The translations under genes were made by a program, and so were the position numbers. From Shewanella fidelis ATCC BAA-318 (lineage in GTDB: Bacteria > Pseudomonadota > Gammaproteobacteria > Enterobacterales > Shewanellaceae), in contig NZ_JADX01000005.1 in assembly GCF_000518605.1 (NCBI RefSeq), forward strand, positions 186,001 through 250,000: a DNA stretch of 64,000 nucleotides, written 5' to 3'. Under the pieces are notes generated by a model. It ran no database searches, was not told the DNA's origin, and was given only the letters and a program-made list of their open reading frames with translations. Below are positions 48,756 through 57,357 of the stretch, piece after piece (the stretch's first letter is position 1; the number at the start of each line of letters is the position of its first letter).

Positions 48756-48775
48756 ACCCGGCAGCAATGCCGGGT
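48756..48775 (+). other. Intercistronic hairpin, M16/ABC junction
   Basis: ACCCGGCA and TGCCGGGT form a perfect stem capped by a GCAA (GNRA) tetraloop between the protease stop and the ABC start. There is no T-run. Confidence 0.6.
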
Positions 48776-48787
48776 TGGAGCATATAA

Positions 48788-50530
48788 ATGTTGCTGTTAA
48801 AACAATTTTGGTCTTTGGCCAAACCTTATTGGATGAACCCTGCTCATTGGTTTAGCTGGGTTTTGCTGTTTCTAAGTGTGGCTGCATTACTAAGCGTAGT
48901 GGAGGCCACTGTTTGGCTCAACGAGTGGAATAAGCATTTTTATGATGCTTTAGCTGCCGTGGATATTGATGCTATTTACCCTCTTATGCTTGAGTTTTGC
49001 GGCATTATTGCATTAACCGTCGTGTTGATGGTTTATGGAAAATGGTTGCAACAGTTGGTAGTTATACGTTGGCGAAGTTGGTTAACCGAGCAGCTAATTT
49101 CAAGTTGGATGCGCGACAAAACATATTATCGTATGACGTTGGGTAGCGAGCCTGATAACCCTGATCAACGTATTGCAGAAGATGCCAGAATACTCACAGA
49201 AGATTCGGTTGAGCTGTTTGTTGGTGGTATTCAAGCTATAGCAGTATTGATCGCTTTTACCCAAATATTATGGGATTTATCGGGCAATCTAGGGTTCGAG
49301 TGGCAAGGGGAAACCATACATATTGCGGGTTACCTATTTTGGGTTGCTTTAATTTATTCAATTATTGGCACTGCAGTGACCCACTTCTTTGGTCGCCAGT
49401 TACACGGACTTAACTTTCAACAGCAGCGAAAAGAGGCAAATTTTCGTGCATTGTTACTGCGTAAGCGTGACGCCGCTGAACAAATTGCTTTATTAAATGG
49501 CGAAGCTTGCGAGCAGCGTCAGTTAAAGCAGAGTTTTGCGGATATCACAGGTAACTGGTATGCGTTAATGAGCCGAGAGAAAAAGCTGGGTTTTGTGATT
49601 AATGCTTATCATAAGGTTGCCATGATGGTACCGCTATTTGCAGGTATTCCTGCACTGATGGCCAAAACCATCACTATTGGTGGCTTATTCCAAGTTCGTA
49701 TGGCTTTTATGAAAGTGTATTCCGGCTTTAGCTGGTTCGTTCATAAATATCAAAACCTTACTCGTTGGAGTGCAACAGTAACGCGTTTAGGACAGTTTAC
49801 TGAAGCGATGGGGAACTTAGCACCTATTGCCAGGGTACAGCGCAAAACTAATTTGTGTTGGCAAAACTTAAGCATAGAAAAACCTAACGGTGAGCCGCTA
49901 GTTTGCAATATAGATTTAAGTTTAGCGCCTGAATCTAAATTATTTATCTCTGGAGTCAGCGGGTTAGGCAAATCAACGCTGTTGCGTACTATTGCCGGAA
50001 TTTGGCCTTTTTATCATGGCGAACTCTCTCAACCACAAGGGCACACTCTTTTGTTACCTCAGCGGCCATATTTACCAACAGGTAGTCTGCGAGACTGCTT
50101 ACTTTACCCGAGAGAAACTGAAACGACAGATAGCGTAACAGGAAGTACTAATAAGCCAATGTTAACTGATGAGTTTCTTATAGAAACACTACAAAAAGTA
50201 GGTCTGGCTGAATTAACTTCGCAACTGGATATCGAAGCGGAATGGCAACAAAAGTTGTCAGGAGGCGAACAGCAAAAGTTGAGTTTAGCAAGAGCTTTGA
50301 TCGGCAAGCCAGACACTCTGATTCTAGATGAAGCTACAAGCAGTTTAGATGAAGAAACGGCTATCGCAATGATAGGTCTGCTTCAATCTCAGTTACCACA
50401 ATCTACATTAATGATGGTTTCTCATCAAACGGCATTGTATCCCTTGTTTGAGCGGCACTTAGATTTAACTCCGTATGCAGCAAAAAGCAAGCCTTCAGTG
50501 GAGGAGCAAGCATGCAGTGTAACTTGTTAA
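48788..50530 (+). CDS. ABC transporter permease-ATPase fusion (YddA/FusD, SbmA-like membrane domain)
   Basis: A 580-residue half-transporter. The N-terminal about 330 residues have six membrane segments and the EAAEQIALLNGE-type pattern seen in SbmA/BacA and ABCD-like proteins (here RKRDAAEQIALLNGEACE). The C-terminal ATPase has Walker A GVSGLGKST, signature LSGGEQQKLSLARAL and Walker B LILDEATSSLD. The size and layout match E. coli YddA (FusD), encoded with YddB and PqqL. Its role in the Fus system is unsettled; uptake of protease products or iron is one idea. It overlaps the next gene by 19 bases. Confidence 0.88.
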   Translation: MLLLKQFWSLAKPYWMNPAHWFSWVLLFLSVAALLSVVEATVWLNEWNKHFYDALAAVDIDAIYPLMLEFCGIIALTVVLMVYGKWLQQLVVIRWRSWLTEQLISSWMRDKTYYRMTLGSEPDNPDQRIAEDARILTEDSVELFVGGIQAIAVLIAFTQILWDLSGNLGFEWQGETIHIAGYLFWVALIYSIIGTAVTHFFGRQLHGLNFQQQRKEANFRALLLRKRDAAEQIALLNGEACEQRQLKQSFADITGNWYALMSREKKLGFVINAYHKVAMMVPLFAGIPALMAKTITIGGLFQVRMAFMKVYSGFSWFVHKYQNLTRWSATVTRLGQFTEAMGNLAPIARVQRKTNLCWQNLSIEKPNGEPLVCNIDLSLAPESKLFISGVSGLGKSTLLRTIAGIWPFYHGELSQPQGHTLLLPQRPYLPTGSLRDCLLYPRETETTDSVTGSTNKPMLTDEFLIETLQKVGLAELTSQLDIEAEWQQKLSGGEQQKLSLARALIGKPDTLILDEATSSLDEETAIAMIGLLQSQLPQSTLMMVSHQTALYPLFERHLDLTPYAAKSKPSVEEQACSVTC

Positions 50531-51312
50531 TATACATGCTCTTACTATTAGTTTTTTTAACCGCCCCTGTGCGAGCTGAGTCTTCTTCCTTACAACGCAG
50601 TGAGCAGTTGCAGCGTACCGATCAATTGATGGCAAAAAAACTTGCTCTTGATAAAGCGAGTGCAGAGTTAAGTTTTAATTGGCAAAAAGAGCAGGCGAGT
50701 TTGCTGCAGCTTAAAGCGAACTATCAAGCTGAAAGGCAGCTGTTGCAACTTAAGTTACATAGTGCCGGGGCACAAAGTGACGATGCCGTATTGCGACGTC
50801 AATCTTTGGCAAAAGAGCAGGCAAAGGCAGAGCAAACCACAGTTGAATATCAGACTTTGCTGACTCAAGGTGTAGCAAGTTTTACGCAAAGCTGGCCATT
50901 ATTACCAGAGCCTCTTAAGCGTTCTCAGCTACAAGAGTACCGCCAATTAACTAACGAAAAAGCTGAATTAGCACAAAGACTAACCGCACTTGTGCATTTG
51001 CTTGAGGCCACGAATAGTTTTGATCAAACTTTTACCTTAGATAAGCAAATATTGAAGCTAAATGGCCAAGATTGGCAAGCTGAGGTGTTGTACTTAGGTT
51101 TAGCTAAAGCATTATTTCGTTTACCTGACGGTTCACATGTAGGAATGGGAATGCCTGCAGGAAAAACGACAACGGATACTTGGCATTGGCAAGTTAATGA
51201 TGATGCACAAGAGGAGATTAACCAGACGTTTGCTATTTATTTACAGCAGCAAAAGGCCAGCTTAGTTACGTTACCGCTGTTTGCTCAGGGAGGGCTGCAT
51301 GAAAAAGAGTAG
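50512..51312 (+). CDS. DUF3450 periplasmic coiled-coil protein of a TonB2-type system
   Basis: A 266-residue protein with a signal peptide (cleavage near VRAES), a long Leu/Gln-rich coiled coil (about 25-130) and a small C-terminal domain. DUF3450 proteins are encoded directly before ttpC in TonB2 clusters of Vibrio and Shewanella; the order here is the same. The ATG is preceded by GGAGGAG inside the ABC gene. The precise role is unknown; it is probably an accessory to energy transduction. It overlaps ttpC by 14 bases. Confidence 0.85.
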   Translation: MQCNLLIYMLLLLVFLTAPVRAESSSLQRSEQLQRTDQLMAKKLALDKASAELSFNWQKEQASLLQLKANYQAERQLLQLKLHSAGAQSDDAVLRRQSLAKEQAKAEQTTVEYQTLLTQGVASFTQSWPLLPEPLKRSQLQEYRQLTNEKAELAQRLTALVHLLEATNSFDQTFTLDKQILKLNGQDWQAEVLYLGLAKALFRLPDGSHVGMGMPAGKTTTDTWHWQVNDDAQEEINQTFAIYLQQQKASLVTLPLFAQGGLHEKE

Positions 51313-52537
51313 CGTGATGCTCAGCCACATTGGGGTTTGGTTGCTGCTGGTTTTTTCTGTTGCTGCCCAAGCTTTTGATATGGCGAGCTATGAAGCAAAG
51401 CTTATTAAAGAAGTTAATCAAGCGGAGCTGCAGTATCAGCGACAAGTTGCACAAGTATCTAAGTCACGTCAGCCAATACTAAATGAGCTTTCTTCGCTTG
51501 AAGTGGAGCTAATTGAATTACGTCAGCAATTGCTCGGTCAAACTCGAGCGCAAGATGATGCTTATCTTAGTGTGCAAGCAATGGAACAGCGCCTAAGTCA
51601 GTGGCAAGAACAAAATCGATACATTTTCAATTTATTGATGCGTCATTCAGCTAATCAACAAGGCTCACCATTAGCTTTGGTTCATGGTGAACTTACAAGT
51701 ATTGGCGGCAAATTAGCGCCGAGTTGGCACCCTGGTAAAGCCATTGCCAGTAATGGCGCTCTAGTCACGGGGCAAATTTTACGGTTAGGCCCTTTAGGTT
51801 ATCTGCATCATGATAATCAATTGAGCATTTTAAATATGCAGGGGGCAGATAAACATAAGGTTGCAGAAATTAGTTTAACTCTAACTGTTGATGAGACTTT
51901 CCCTCGTTCTCTGCCAGTGGATATAACGGGTAACCGAGCCATTACGATTGAGGCTAATCACAAGTCTTGGTATGAACGGATTAATCAAGGTGGTTTTTGG
52001 GTTTTTCCAATCTTAGCGATGGGCCTTTTGGCTTTTGCTGTTGCAGTATTCAAAGCATGGCAATTGCGTGGGCAGCCAAAACCTGATTGTGGTTTGATTA
52101 GTCGTTACCTTGCTGATGGAGTATTGCCCCTCGCTGACGGTTGGCAAGCACTGTTAGTTGCAAAGGCGGAGCAGCATCAAGGTTGCGGTAGCGATGCTAT
52201 GGCTGACTACTTGCATCAATATTTGCTGACGATTAAAGCTAAGCAAGAAAAAGGAATGGCGTTGATTGCTGCAACTGCAGCTGTAGCACCGTTAATGGGT
52301 TTATTGGGAACTGTGGGAGGCATGATTCAAACTTTTGAAATGATGAACCTGTTTGGTAATCAAGATTCGAGTGTGCTTTCAGGAGGTATTTCAGAAGCTT
52401 TAGTCACCACAGAATTAGGCTTGGTGGTAGCGATTCCTGCCTTGCTATTACATGCATGGTTGAGTCGTAAGCATCAGGGGGTACTGAGTCAACTTGAAGC
52501 TGATGCAGGGCTCTTATGCCAGCTTGGAGATCGTTAA
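51299..52537 (+). CDS. ttpC: TtpC-like MotA/TolQ/ExbB family protein
   Basis: The start is ATG 51299, preceded by GGGAGGG; the open frame begins at a TTG at 51281. The 412-residue protein has a signal peptide, a periplasmic coiled-coil region of about 220 residues, then three membrane segments of the MotA/TolQ/ExbB proton-channel type (VAPLMGLLGTVGGMIQTFE and ALVTTELGLVVAIPA). This long form is the TtpC subunit required in Vibrio TonB2 systems. It would join ExbB and ExbD in the inner membrane to power the TonB encoded downstream. Confidence 0.88.
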   Translation: MKKSSVMLSHIGVWLLLVFSVAAQAFDMASYEAKLIKEVNQAELQYQRQVAQVSKSRQPILNELSSLEVELIELRQQLLGQTRAQDDAYLSVQAMEQRLSQWQEQNRYIFNLLMRHSANQQGSPLALVHGELTSIGGKLAPSWHPGKAIASNGALVTGQILRLGPLGYLHHDNQLSILNMQGADKHKVAEISLTLTVDETFPRSLPVDITGNRAITIEANHKSWYERINQGGFWVFPILAMGLLAFAVAVFKAWQLRGQPKPDCGLISRYLADGVLPLADGWQALLVAKAEQHQGCGSDAMADYLHQYLLTIKAKQEKGMALIAATAAVAPLMGLLGTVGGMIQTFEMMNLFGNQDSSVLSGGISEALVTTELGLVVAIPALLLHAWLSRKHQGVLSQLEADAGLLCQLGDR

Positions 52538-52538
52538 T

Positions 52539-52928
52539 TTGTTTGAGCTAATCGCTAATTGGTATCAGGCAAATGGCCCGGTATTGCTGCTTTTATTGGT
52601 TTTTGCGGCGACGCTGTATTGGCAACTGGCTGATTTACTCAGCCAGTTTCGTTGTTCTGGTAGCTATTGCTGCTGGCAGTGTCGCCAGCATAAATGTGCA
52701 CAATTAATGGCTTGGGTAAGTGTTGCTCCATTAATGGGCTTGTTAGGTACAGTTCATGGATTGCTCGGAAGCTTTGAAATTCTGGCAAGTGGTCAAAGCG
52801 GAAATATTACTCAAGGTATGGCACAAGCTTTGATTACGACAGAGGTGGGGTTAGCTGTGGCCATACCTGCATGGATTTTGCTTTTGCTCGGACAGCAACA
52901 TTGTAAATTGAAACTGGAGCAAGCCTGA
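52539..52928 (+). CDS. exbB: ExbB-type proton channel subunit (TonB2 system)
   Basis: A short ExbB with APLMGLLGTVHGLLGSFE and ALITTEVGLAVAIPAW, the two pore-lining motifs of the MotA/TolQ/ExbB family, and three membrane segments. The start is uncertain: TTG 52539, two bases past the ttpC stop and after a GGAG, gives 129 residues; ATG 52503 inside ttpC gives 141. Extra cysteines lie in the cytoplasmic loop (SYCCWQCRQHKC), an unusual cluster that could bind metal. Its stop overlaps the exbD start. Confidence 0.85.
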   Translation: MFELIANWYQANGPVLLLLLVFAATLYWQLADLLSQFRCSGSYCCWQCRQHKCAQLMAWVSVAPLMGLLGTVHGLLGSFEILASGQSGNITQGMAQALITTEVGLAVAIPAWILLLLGQQHCKLKLEQA

Positions 52929-53329
52929 TGAGAAGGCGTAAAGTTATTGTCACTCAACAACAGGATAAAGCTTTGGCAGTGGATATATCTCCCTTGCTAG
53001 ATGTGGTTTTCATTTTGTTGATTTTCTTTATTGTTTCTGCGGTATTTGTCAGGGAAACCGGAGTTGAGATTGAAAGACCTCAAGCAACGAGTGCTACGCA
53101 AGTAGCTGAGCGCAGCGTGTTAATAGCCTTAACTGCAAGTGGTGAAGTATGGCACGGTGGCGCACAAATTGGTTTAGCAGGAGTCGCTCCTTTATTGCGG
53201 CAGATGCCCGATAAACCTGTGGTGATCCAAGCTGACAAATTAGTTGAGGCTGGCATACTGGTGTCATTGATCGATGCCTGTAAATTAGCTTCATCAGCCA
53301 GTGTTAGCGTCGCAAGCAAACAAGGTTAA
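52928..53329 (+). CDS. exbD: ExbD-type subunit (TonB2 system)
   Basis: A 133-residue protein with one membrane segment. The protonatable Asp lies in DISPLLDVVFILLIFFIV, the ExbD/TolR signature, and the periplasmic domain ends with the KPVVIQADK strand typical of the family. Its start overlaps the exbB stop (TGATG). It partners ExbB and TtpC in harvesting the proton motive force for TonB. Confidence 0.93.
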   Translation: MRRRKVIVTQQQDKALAVDISPLLDVVFILLIFFIVSAVFVRETGVEIERPQATSATQVAERSVLIALTASGEVWHGGAQIGLAGVAPLLRQMPDKPVVIQADKLVEAGILVSLIDACKLASSASVSVASKQG

Positions 53330-53334
53330 AGAAG

Positions 53335-53997
53335 ATGACGAAGCTATTAAATTGTTTACCTCGGCCGTTATTTAACACCTTAGTCGCGCTTGCAATGGTG
53401 CTGTTACTGATTTTTATGCAAGGGTTAAGAAACGCGCCGCAAGCCGCATCAACGACTCTAATTGTGCGGGAAGTTAATATCGCTAAATTAACGCCACCGC
53501 CACCTCCTCCAAAAACGCAAATACAATCAAGTGTCAGCAGCGCTCCACAATTGCTATTGCCACAACATGCGACGGGTACCAGTTTACAAGTCAACCCAAT
53601 AGAGGCGGAGTTGCCTAGAGTCATCGAACCAAGTTCGGATTTTGGCAAGCCGCAAGATTTATTGCCGGACTTTGTTGTTGGGCAAAGTCAGGCTTTAGAT
53701 GAAATAGCTACTTTTGGGCTGGAGCAACTTGATCAGGCACCTCGCTTGATTAATCGAATTAATGCTCGCCTACCAAGTGATATTGCAGCACAAGGGGTGA
53801 CCGAATTGCAGCTCATGTTACATGTAATTATTCATGAGACAGGCAAGGTAGAGTTGGTCGGTACGCCGGAACTGCAATACCCTCAGCTAACGGTGGTAGC
53901 GAGCAAAATTGCTAAGCAAGCATACTTTACAGCGCCAATGAGGCATGGGGAAAAGGTAAAAGCCGAGTTTTATTGGCCAGTAAGGATCAAAGTTTAA
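53335..53997 (+). CDS. tonB: TonB2-type energy transducer
   Basis: The 220-residue TonB has a single N-terminal membrane anchor (about 12-32), a short proline stretch (LTPPPPPPKTQ) rather than a long Pro-Lys spacer, and a C-terminal TonB domain (ELQLMLHVIIHETGKVELV, then AKQAYFTAPMRHGEKVKAEF). Short TonBs of this kind belong to TtpC-containing systems. The gene is the dedicated transducer of the operon, corresponding functionally to FusB in the Fus scheme. One base overlaps the next gene. Confidence 0.9.
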   Translation: MTKLLNCLPRPLFNTLVALAMVLLLIFMQGLRNAPQAASTTLIVREVNIAKLTPPPPPPKTQIQSSVSSAPQLLLPQHATGTSLQVNPIEAELPRVIEPSSDFGKPQDLLPDFVVGQSQALDEIATFGLEQLDQAPRLINRINARLPSDIAAQGVTELQLMLHVIIHETGKVELVGTPELQYPQLTVVASKIAKQAYFTAPMRHGEKVKAEFYWPVRIKV

Positions 53998-55367
53998 TGT
54001 TAAATATAAAGAAATTATTTGTTTTATCGCTAACGCTATTAGCAGTATTTAGCACTATGCATGCAGAGGCCAGTGTTAACCTTAGTGTACCTTTACCTGT
54101 GCCATCTTTTTCCACTGCTCCTATTGGAATGCATGAACCTCAGGTGAATGTGTCTGGTCAACAGGTCTTAAAGCAAGTCACTCGATTACTTGAGTTGCAA
54201 GATTTACAGGCCGCGAGTATTGAACTTAGGCAAGGGCTTGGTGAGCACAAACCAACAAATGCAGCTTTACTATATACTCTGGCGACAATTGAGTTGCAGC
54301 AAAATCAAACCAAATCTGCAGTGAGTTCATTAAATCAAGCTTTAGCTGCCTTGCCCGATTTTACTCGGGCACAGAGTGTTCTAGCTGGTATCTATACTCA
54401 GCAAGGTGAGTTTGATATGGCTAGACCCTTGTTGCAGGCGGCTATTAAACGCCAAGCTTCAGCGAGTTTATATGGCATGTTGGCCTATGGTTACCTCAAG
54501 CAGCAAGTATATTTGGCCGCTAAAGCTGCTTATCAACAAGCAATAGTGCTAGATGGCTTAAATAATAGTTATCTGAAAGGCTTGTTGCAGGTAAATATTG
54601 CATTGCAAGAATGGTCTAGTGCAGAGAGTATTTTGCAAACTCTTCTATCTCAGCAAACAATGGATGCAGAGTTATTACTGGTTCGAGCGAATATAGCTCA
54701 GCATAGAGGTGAAGATATTGCCGCGATTAATAGTTTGCAGCTTGCGCTTAGCTTGAACGGCAAAACGAGCTCCCAAACAAATAATATTCGTTGGCAGTTG
54801 GCCCAAATGTATCTAAAAGTCGGTGCATTTGGTTCAGCTAATCAAACGTTAACAAGCTTGGTTAATCAAGAGACACTGCCGGAGCCTAAACAAATAGTGG
54901 CGGCGCTCGATTACTTGTTAATTATGGGGCAGGCCAAGCAAGTAAAGCAGCTAGCAAGCAGCTTACTCTCTAATCCTGCCGCTAATCAGTCTTTGCAGAG
55001 CGAGCTGTGGATGTTGCTTGGTCGTGCGGAACTAACTTTTCAGCGGGATGCTAATGCCGCGAGTGCTTTTGCAAAAGCTGTAAAGGCAAACCCGTTAAAT
55101 GGTGAAGCTTATATTCAGCAAGCGCTTTTACTTAGATCAAGTAATCAGCAGCAAGCGCAGATTTTACTAGCAAGAGCAGCAGACATTGAAACCAGTGCTG
55201 TGCGCGCTTTGACTTTGCAAGCCCAAATTTTATTAGATATCAAAGCCTATGATCGAGCCTTGTTAGCGTTAACCAAGGCGTATCGATTAGCGCCCGATAC
55301 TCACGGGTTGAAAGAAAACCTCAGTAGTGTTGAGCGCTTGGTACAATTAGCTCAAACCCAACTGTAA
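53997..55367 (+). CDS. TPR-repeat protein of the TonB2 cluster
   Basis: The start is ATG 53997 in a TAATG overlap with the tonB stop, preceded by AAGGA. The 456-residue protein has a signal peptide (cleavage near MHAEA) and about eight tetratricopeptide-type helical pairs (for example AALPDFTRAQSVLAGIYTQQ and YLKQQVYLAAKAAYQQA). A TPR protein closes TonB2 operons in Vibrio and Shewanella. The role is presumably assembly or contact with the receptor or peptidoglycan. It is the last gene of the Fur-box operon. Confidence 0.87.
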   Translation: MLNIKKLFVLSLTLLAVFSTMHAEASVNLSVPLPVPSFSTAPIGMHEPQVNVSGQQVLKQVTRLLELQDLQAASIELRQGLGEHKPTNAALLYTLATIELQQNQTKSAVSSLNQALAALPDFTRAQSVLAGIYTQQGEFDMARPLLQAAIKRQASASLYGMLAYGYLKQQVYLAAKAAYQQAIVLDGLNNSYLKGLLQVNIALQEWSSAESILQTLLSQQTMDAELLLVRANIAQHRGEDIAAINSLQLALSLNGKTSSQTNNIRWQLAQMYLKVGAFGSANQTLTSLVNQETLPEPKQIVAALDYLLIMGQAKQVKQLASSLLSNPAANQSLQSELWMLLGRAELTFQRDANAASAFAKAVKANPLNGEAYIQQALLLRSSNQQQAQILLARAADIETSAVRALTLQAQILLDIKAYDRALLALTKAYRLAPDTHGLKENLSSVERLVQLAQTQL

Positions 55368-55387
55368 TATCAATTTAAGTTAGTCAG

Positions 55388-55408
55388 TGCCGGGGCAAGG
55401 TCTCGGCA
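55388..55408 (+). terminator. Weak terminator after the TonB2 operon
   Basis: TGCCG and CGGCA pair and are followed by TTTAT. The stem is short. Confidence 0.4.
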
Positions 55409-55652
55409 TTTATCTATGCTAATCGTGATAAACAACATCTGTTGGCAATATTGGCTTAGCAAATTAGTTATAGGAGTTATTAGTACTCCTTAATATCAGT
55501 GTGAATTGATATTTTATATCAAAGTAATCTGGTGGTTATTGGAACTTCAAACGGGCTTATGTCAAGCTATGCAACCCGATATGTTGGCTTTGTTATAACC
55601 TAGACTCCTGTGGCGAGTCTTAGTCAGCTATAGCCTGTTTTAAAAGGATTTT

Positions 55653-56483
55653 ATGAACATCTTATATAAGTTATTGATAGCGTTAAGTCTGTTTGCCTCG
55701 GTATCTATGTCGAGTTTTGCAGCTGAGCCAGCGAAGCGCATTGTTGCGTTGTCACCACACTCAGTGGAGATGCTGTATGCCATTGGTGCTGGAGACTCTA
55801 TTGTGGCAACCACTGAATATGCTGACTTTCCTGAGGCGGCACGGGATATTCCCCGTATAGGTGGATACCACGGCGTGCAGATTGAACGTATTTTGGAGCT
55901 AGAGCCCGATCTCGTTGTGGTTTGGGCTAGTGGTAATAAGCTTGAAGATATTCAGCGGATTAAAGAGTTAGGTTTTAAGGTGTTTGATAGTAACCCTAAG
56001 ACATTAGAGGCGGTTGCGGATGAGCTTGAAGCGTTAGGTGAACTGACTGGTAATCAAGCTCAAGCTAAGCAAGCGGCTGATGGTTATCGGGCTAAGTTAG
56101 TACAACTGCGTAATGATAATTTTGCTAAGCCAGAGGTAAAGGTATTTTATCAATTGTGGTCTACCCCACTGCGTACTGTGGCTAAAAGCAGTTGGATCCA
56201 GCAGATCATTTCTGTGTGTCATGGCGATAATGTATTTGTTGATGCGGCAAGTGATTATCCGCAGGTGAGTCTAGAAACCGTGGTATTAAAACATCCACAG
56301 GTGATTTTACAAAGCCAAGATGAGGGCAACATCATCGGAATAAACTGGAGTGAGTGGCCAGAAATTCCAGCGGTTAAAAACCAGCATATCTATCAGCTTA
56401 ATGCCGATTTACTTCACCGTGCAGCACCAAGAGCTCTGCTCGGTGTTGAAGCATTATGCGATGCGTTAGATAAAGCGCGTTAG
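55653..56483 (+). CDS. btuF: Vitamin B12-binding periplasmic protein
   Basis: A 276-residue class III periplasmic binding protein with a signal peptide (cleavage near SSFA). Motifs are RIVALSPHSVEMLYAIGAG, the N-lobe signature of BtuF/FecB proteins, the ligand-near GGYHGVQIERILELEPDLVV and YPQVSLETVVLKHPQVIL. The ATG follows AAAAGGA. BtuF delivers cobalamin to BtuCD, which are encoded near 30-32 kb with no binding protein beside them, so this is the natural partner. There is no riboswitch upstream. A siderophore-binding role is the less likely alternative. Confidence 0.85.
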   Translation: MNILYKLLIALSLFASVSMSSFAAEPAKRIVALSPHSVEMLYAIGAGDSIVATTEYADFPEAARDIPRIGGYHGVQIERILELEPDLVVVWASGNKLEDIQRIKELGFKVFDSNPKTLEAVADELEALGELTGNQAQAKQAADGYRAKLVQLRNDNFAKPEVKVFYQLWSTPLRTVAKSSWIQQIISVCHGDNVFVDAASDYPQVSLETVVLKHPQVILQSQDEGNIIGINWSEWPEIPAVKNQHIYQLNADLLHRAAPRALLGVEALCDALDKAR

Positions 56484-56499
56484 TACTCATTTCTACTGG

Positions 56500-56523
56500 C
56501 GATAAACCTTGTAAGGTTTATCG
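56500..56523. terminator. Hairpin after btuF
   Basis: CGATAAACCTT and AAGGTTTATCG are perfect 11-bp arms around GT, 17 bases after the btuF stop. There is no T-run, so termination is uncertain. Confidence 0.5.
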
Positions 56524-56668
56524 CGTCTACCTAGTCTGCTAGCTAATCAGCTTTAGAATCTTATGTTTTAGCGCTTGCCATTATTTGTGTTAACAAAAAA
56601 ACCATCTAACCTAGTTATATTGCTAATGCTGACCAATACTTAGAAACGGATAACATAGGGGAAAACTG

Positions 56669-57226
56669 ATGAATAATCCTGTCAATGCGATGCTAAGTAA
56701 AGGTTGGAAGTGGTTTGTAATGGTTGGGGCTGTGGTTACGCTAGGTGGCATTTTTGCCATTAGTTTGCCGGTTGCTGTGGGGGTGACGATCACCGCGATT
56801 ATAGGCGCTATTTTCTTAGTGCTTGGCATAGTACAGCTTTATCATATCTTTAGTATTCCGAAGTGGAAATCCAATTTCTGGTATGTGATTAGCGCGCTGT
56901 TTTATCTTATTGGTGGCATCATGATTATCGCTGAGCCCTATGTCGGCTTATTCACCATTACGATTATGATGATTACCATTATGCTGTTTAATGGCGTTAC
57001 ACGAATGTTTTTCGGTTTTAATAGTCGCAGTAATTTAGCGGGGTGGCGCTGGATTGTGGTGAGCGGCTTAATTTCGACGCTGATAGCGGGTTACTTTTTT
57101 AGTCTGATGGGCAATCCAGAGTTTTCATTGTCTATTTTGGGTGTTTTTATTGGGGTTTCTTTTCTATTTGAAGGGCTTAGCTTTATCTTTATTGGTTTGC
57201 AGATGAAAAAGGCGGTTGCCGAATAA
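56669..57226 (+). CDS. HdeD-family (DUF308) membrane protein
   Basis: A 185-residue protein with six hydrophobic segments in three pairs, as in HdeD/DUF308 proteins. Typical motifs are the first pair SLPVAVGVTITAIIGAIFLVLG, the ALFYLIGGIMIIAEP turn, and GVSFLFEGLSFIFIGLQ at the end. AGGGGAAA precedes the ATG. HdeD is linked to acid resistance in E. coli, but no acid-response neighbours are present here. Monocistronic, with a good terminator behind. Confidence 0.85.
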   Translation: MNNPVNAMLSKGWKWFVMVGAVVTLGGIFAISLPVAVGVTITAIIGAIFLVLGIVQLYHIFSIPKWKSNFWYVISALFYLIGGIMIIAEPYVGLFTITIMMITIMLFNGVTRMFFGFNSRSNLAGWRWIVVSGLISTLIAGYFFSLMGNPEFSLSILGVFIGVSFLFEGLSFIFIGLQMKKAVAE

Positions 57227-57249
57227 TCGCAGCCGTCAGCTGCAAAGTG

Positions 57250-57282
57250 GACGCCACAAGGGCTTTACCTGTGGCGTCTTTT
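57250..57282 (+). terminator. Rho-independent terminator of the HdeD gene
   Basis: GACGCCAC and GTGGCGTC pair around an AAGGGCTTTACCT loop that can also pair internally. TTTTC follows. Confidence 0.8.
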
Positions 57283-57357
57283 CATGTTTAAGTGGTGCAC
57301 ATAGGTATTACAATCAATTGCTTGCACTAGCGAAAAATAATAACAAAAGGATTTACC

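Noticed and set aside
55506..55522. TTGATATTTTATATCAA palindrome upstream of btuF, considered as an FNR/EtrA site
   Set aside because: The half-sites TTGAT and ATCAA are 7 bases apart; FNR needs 4. It may still bind something else.
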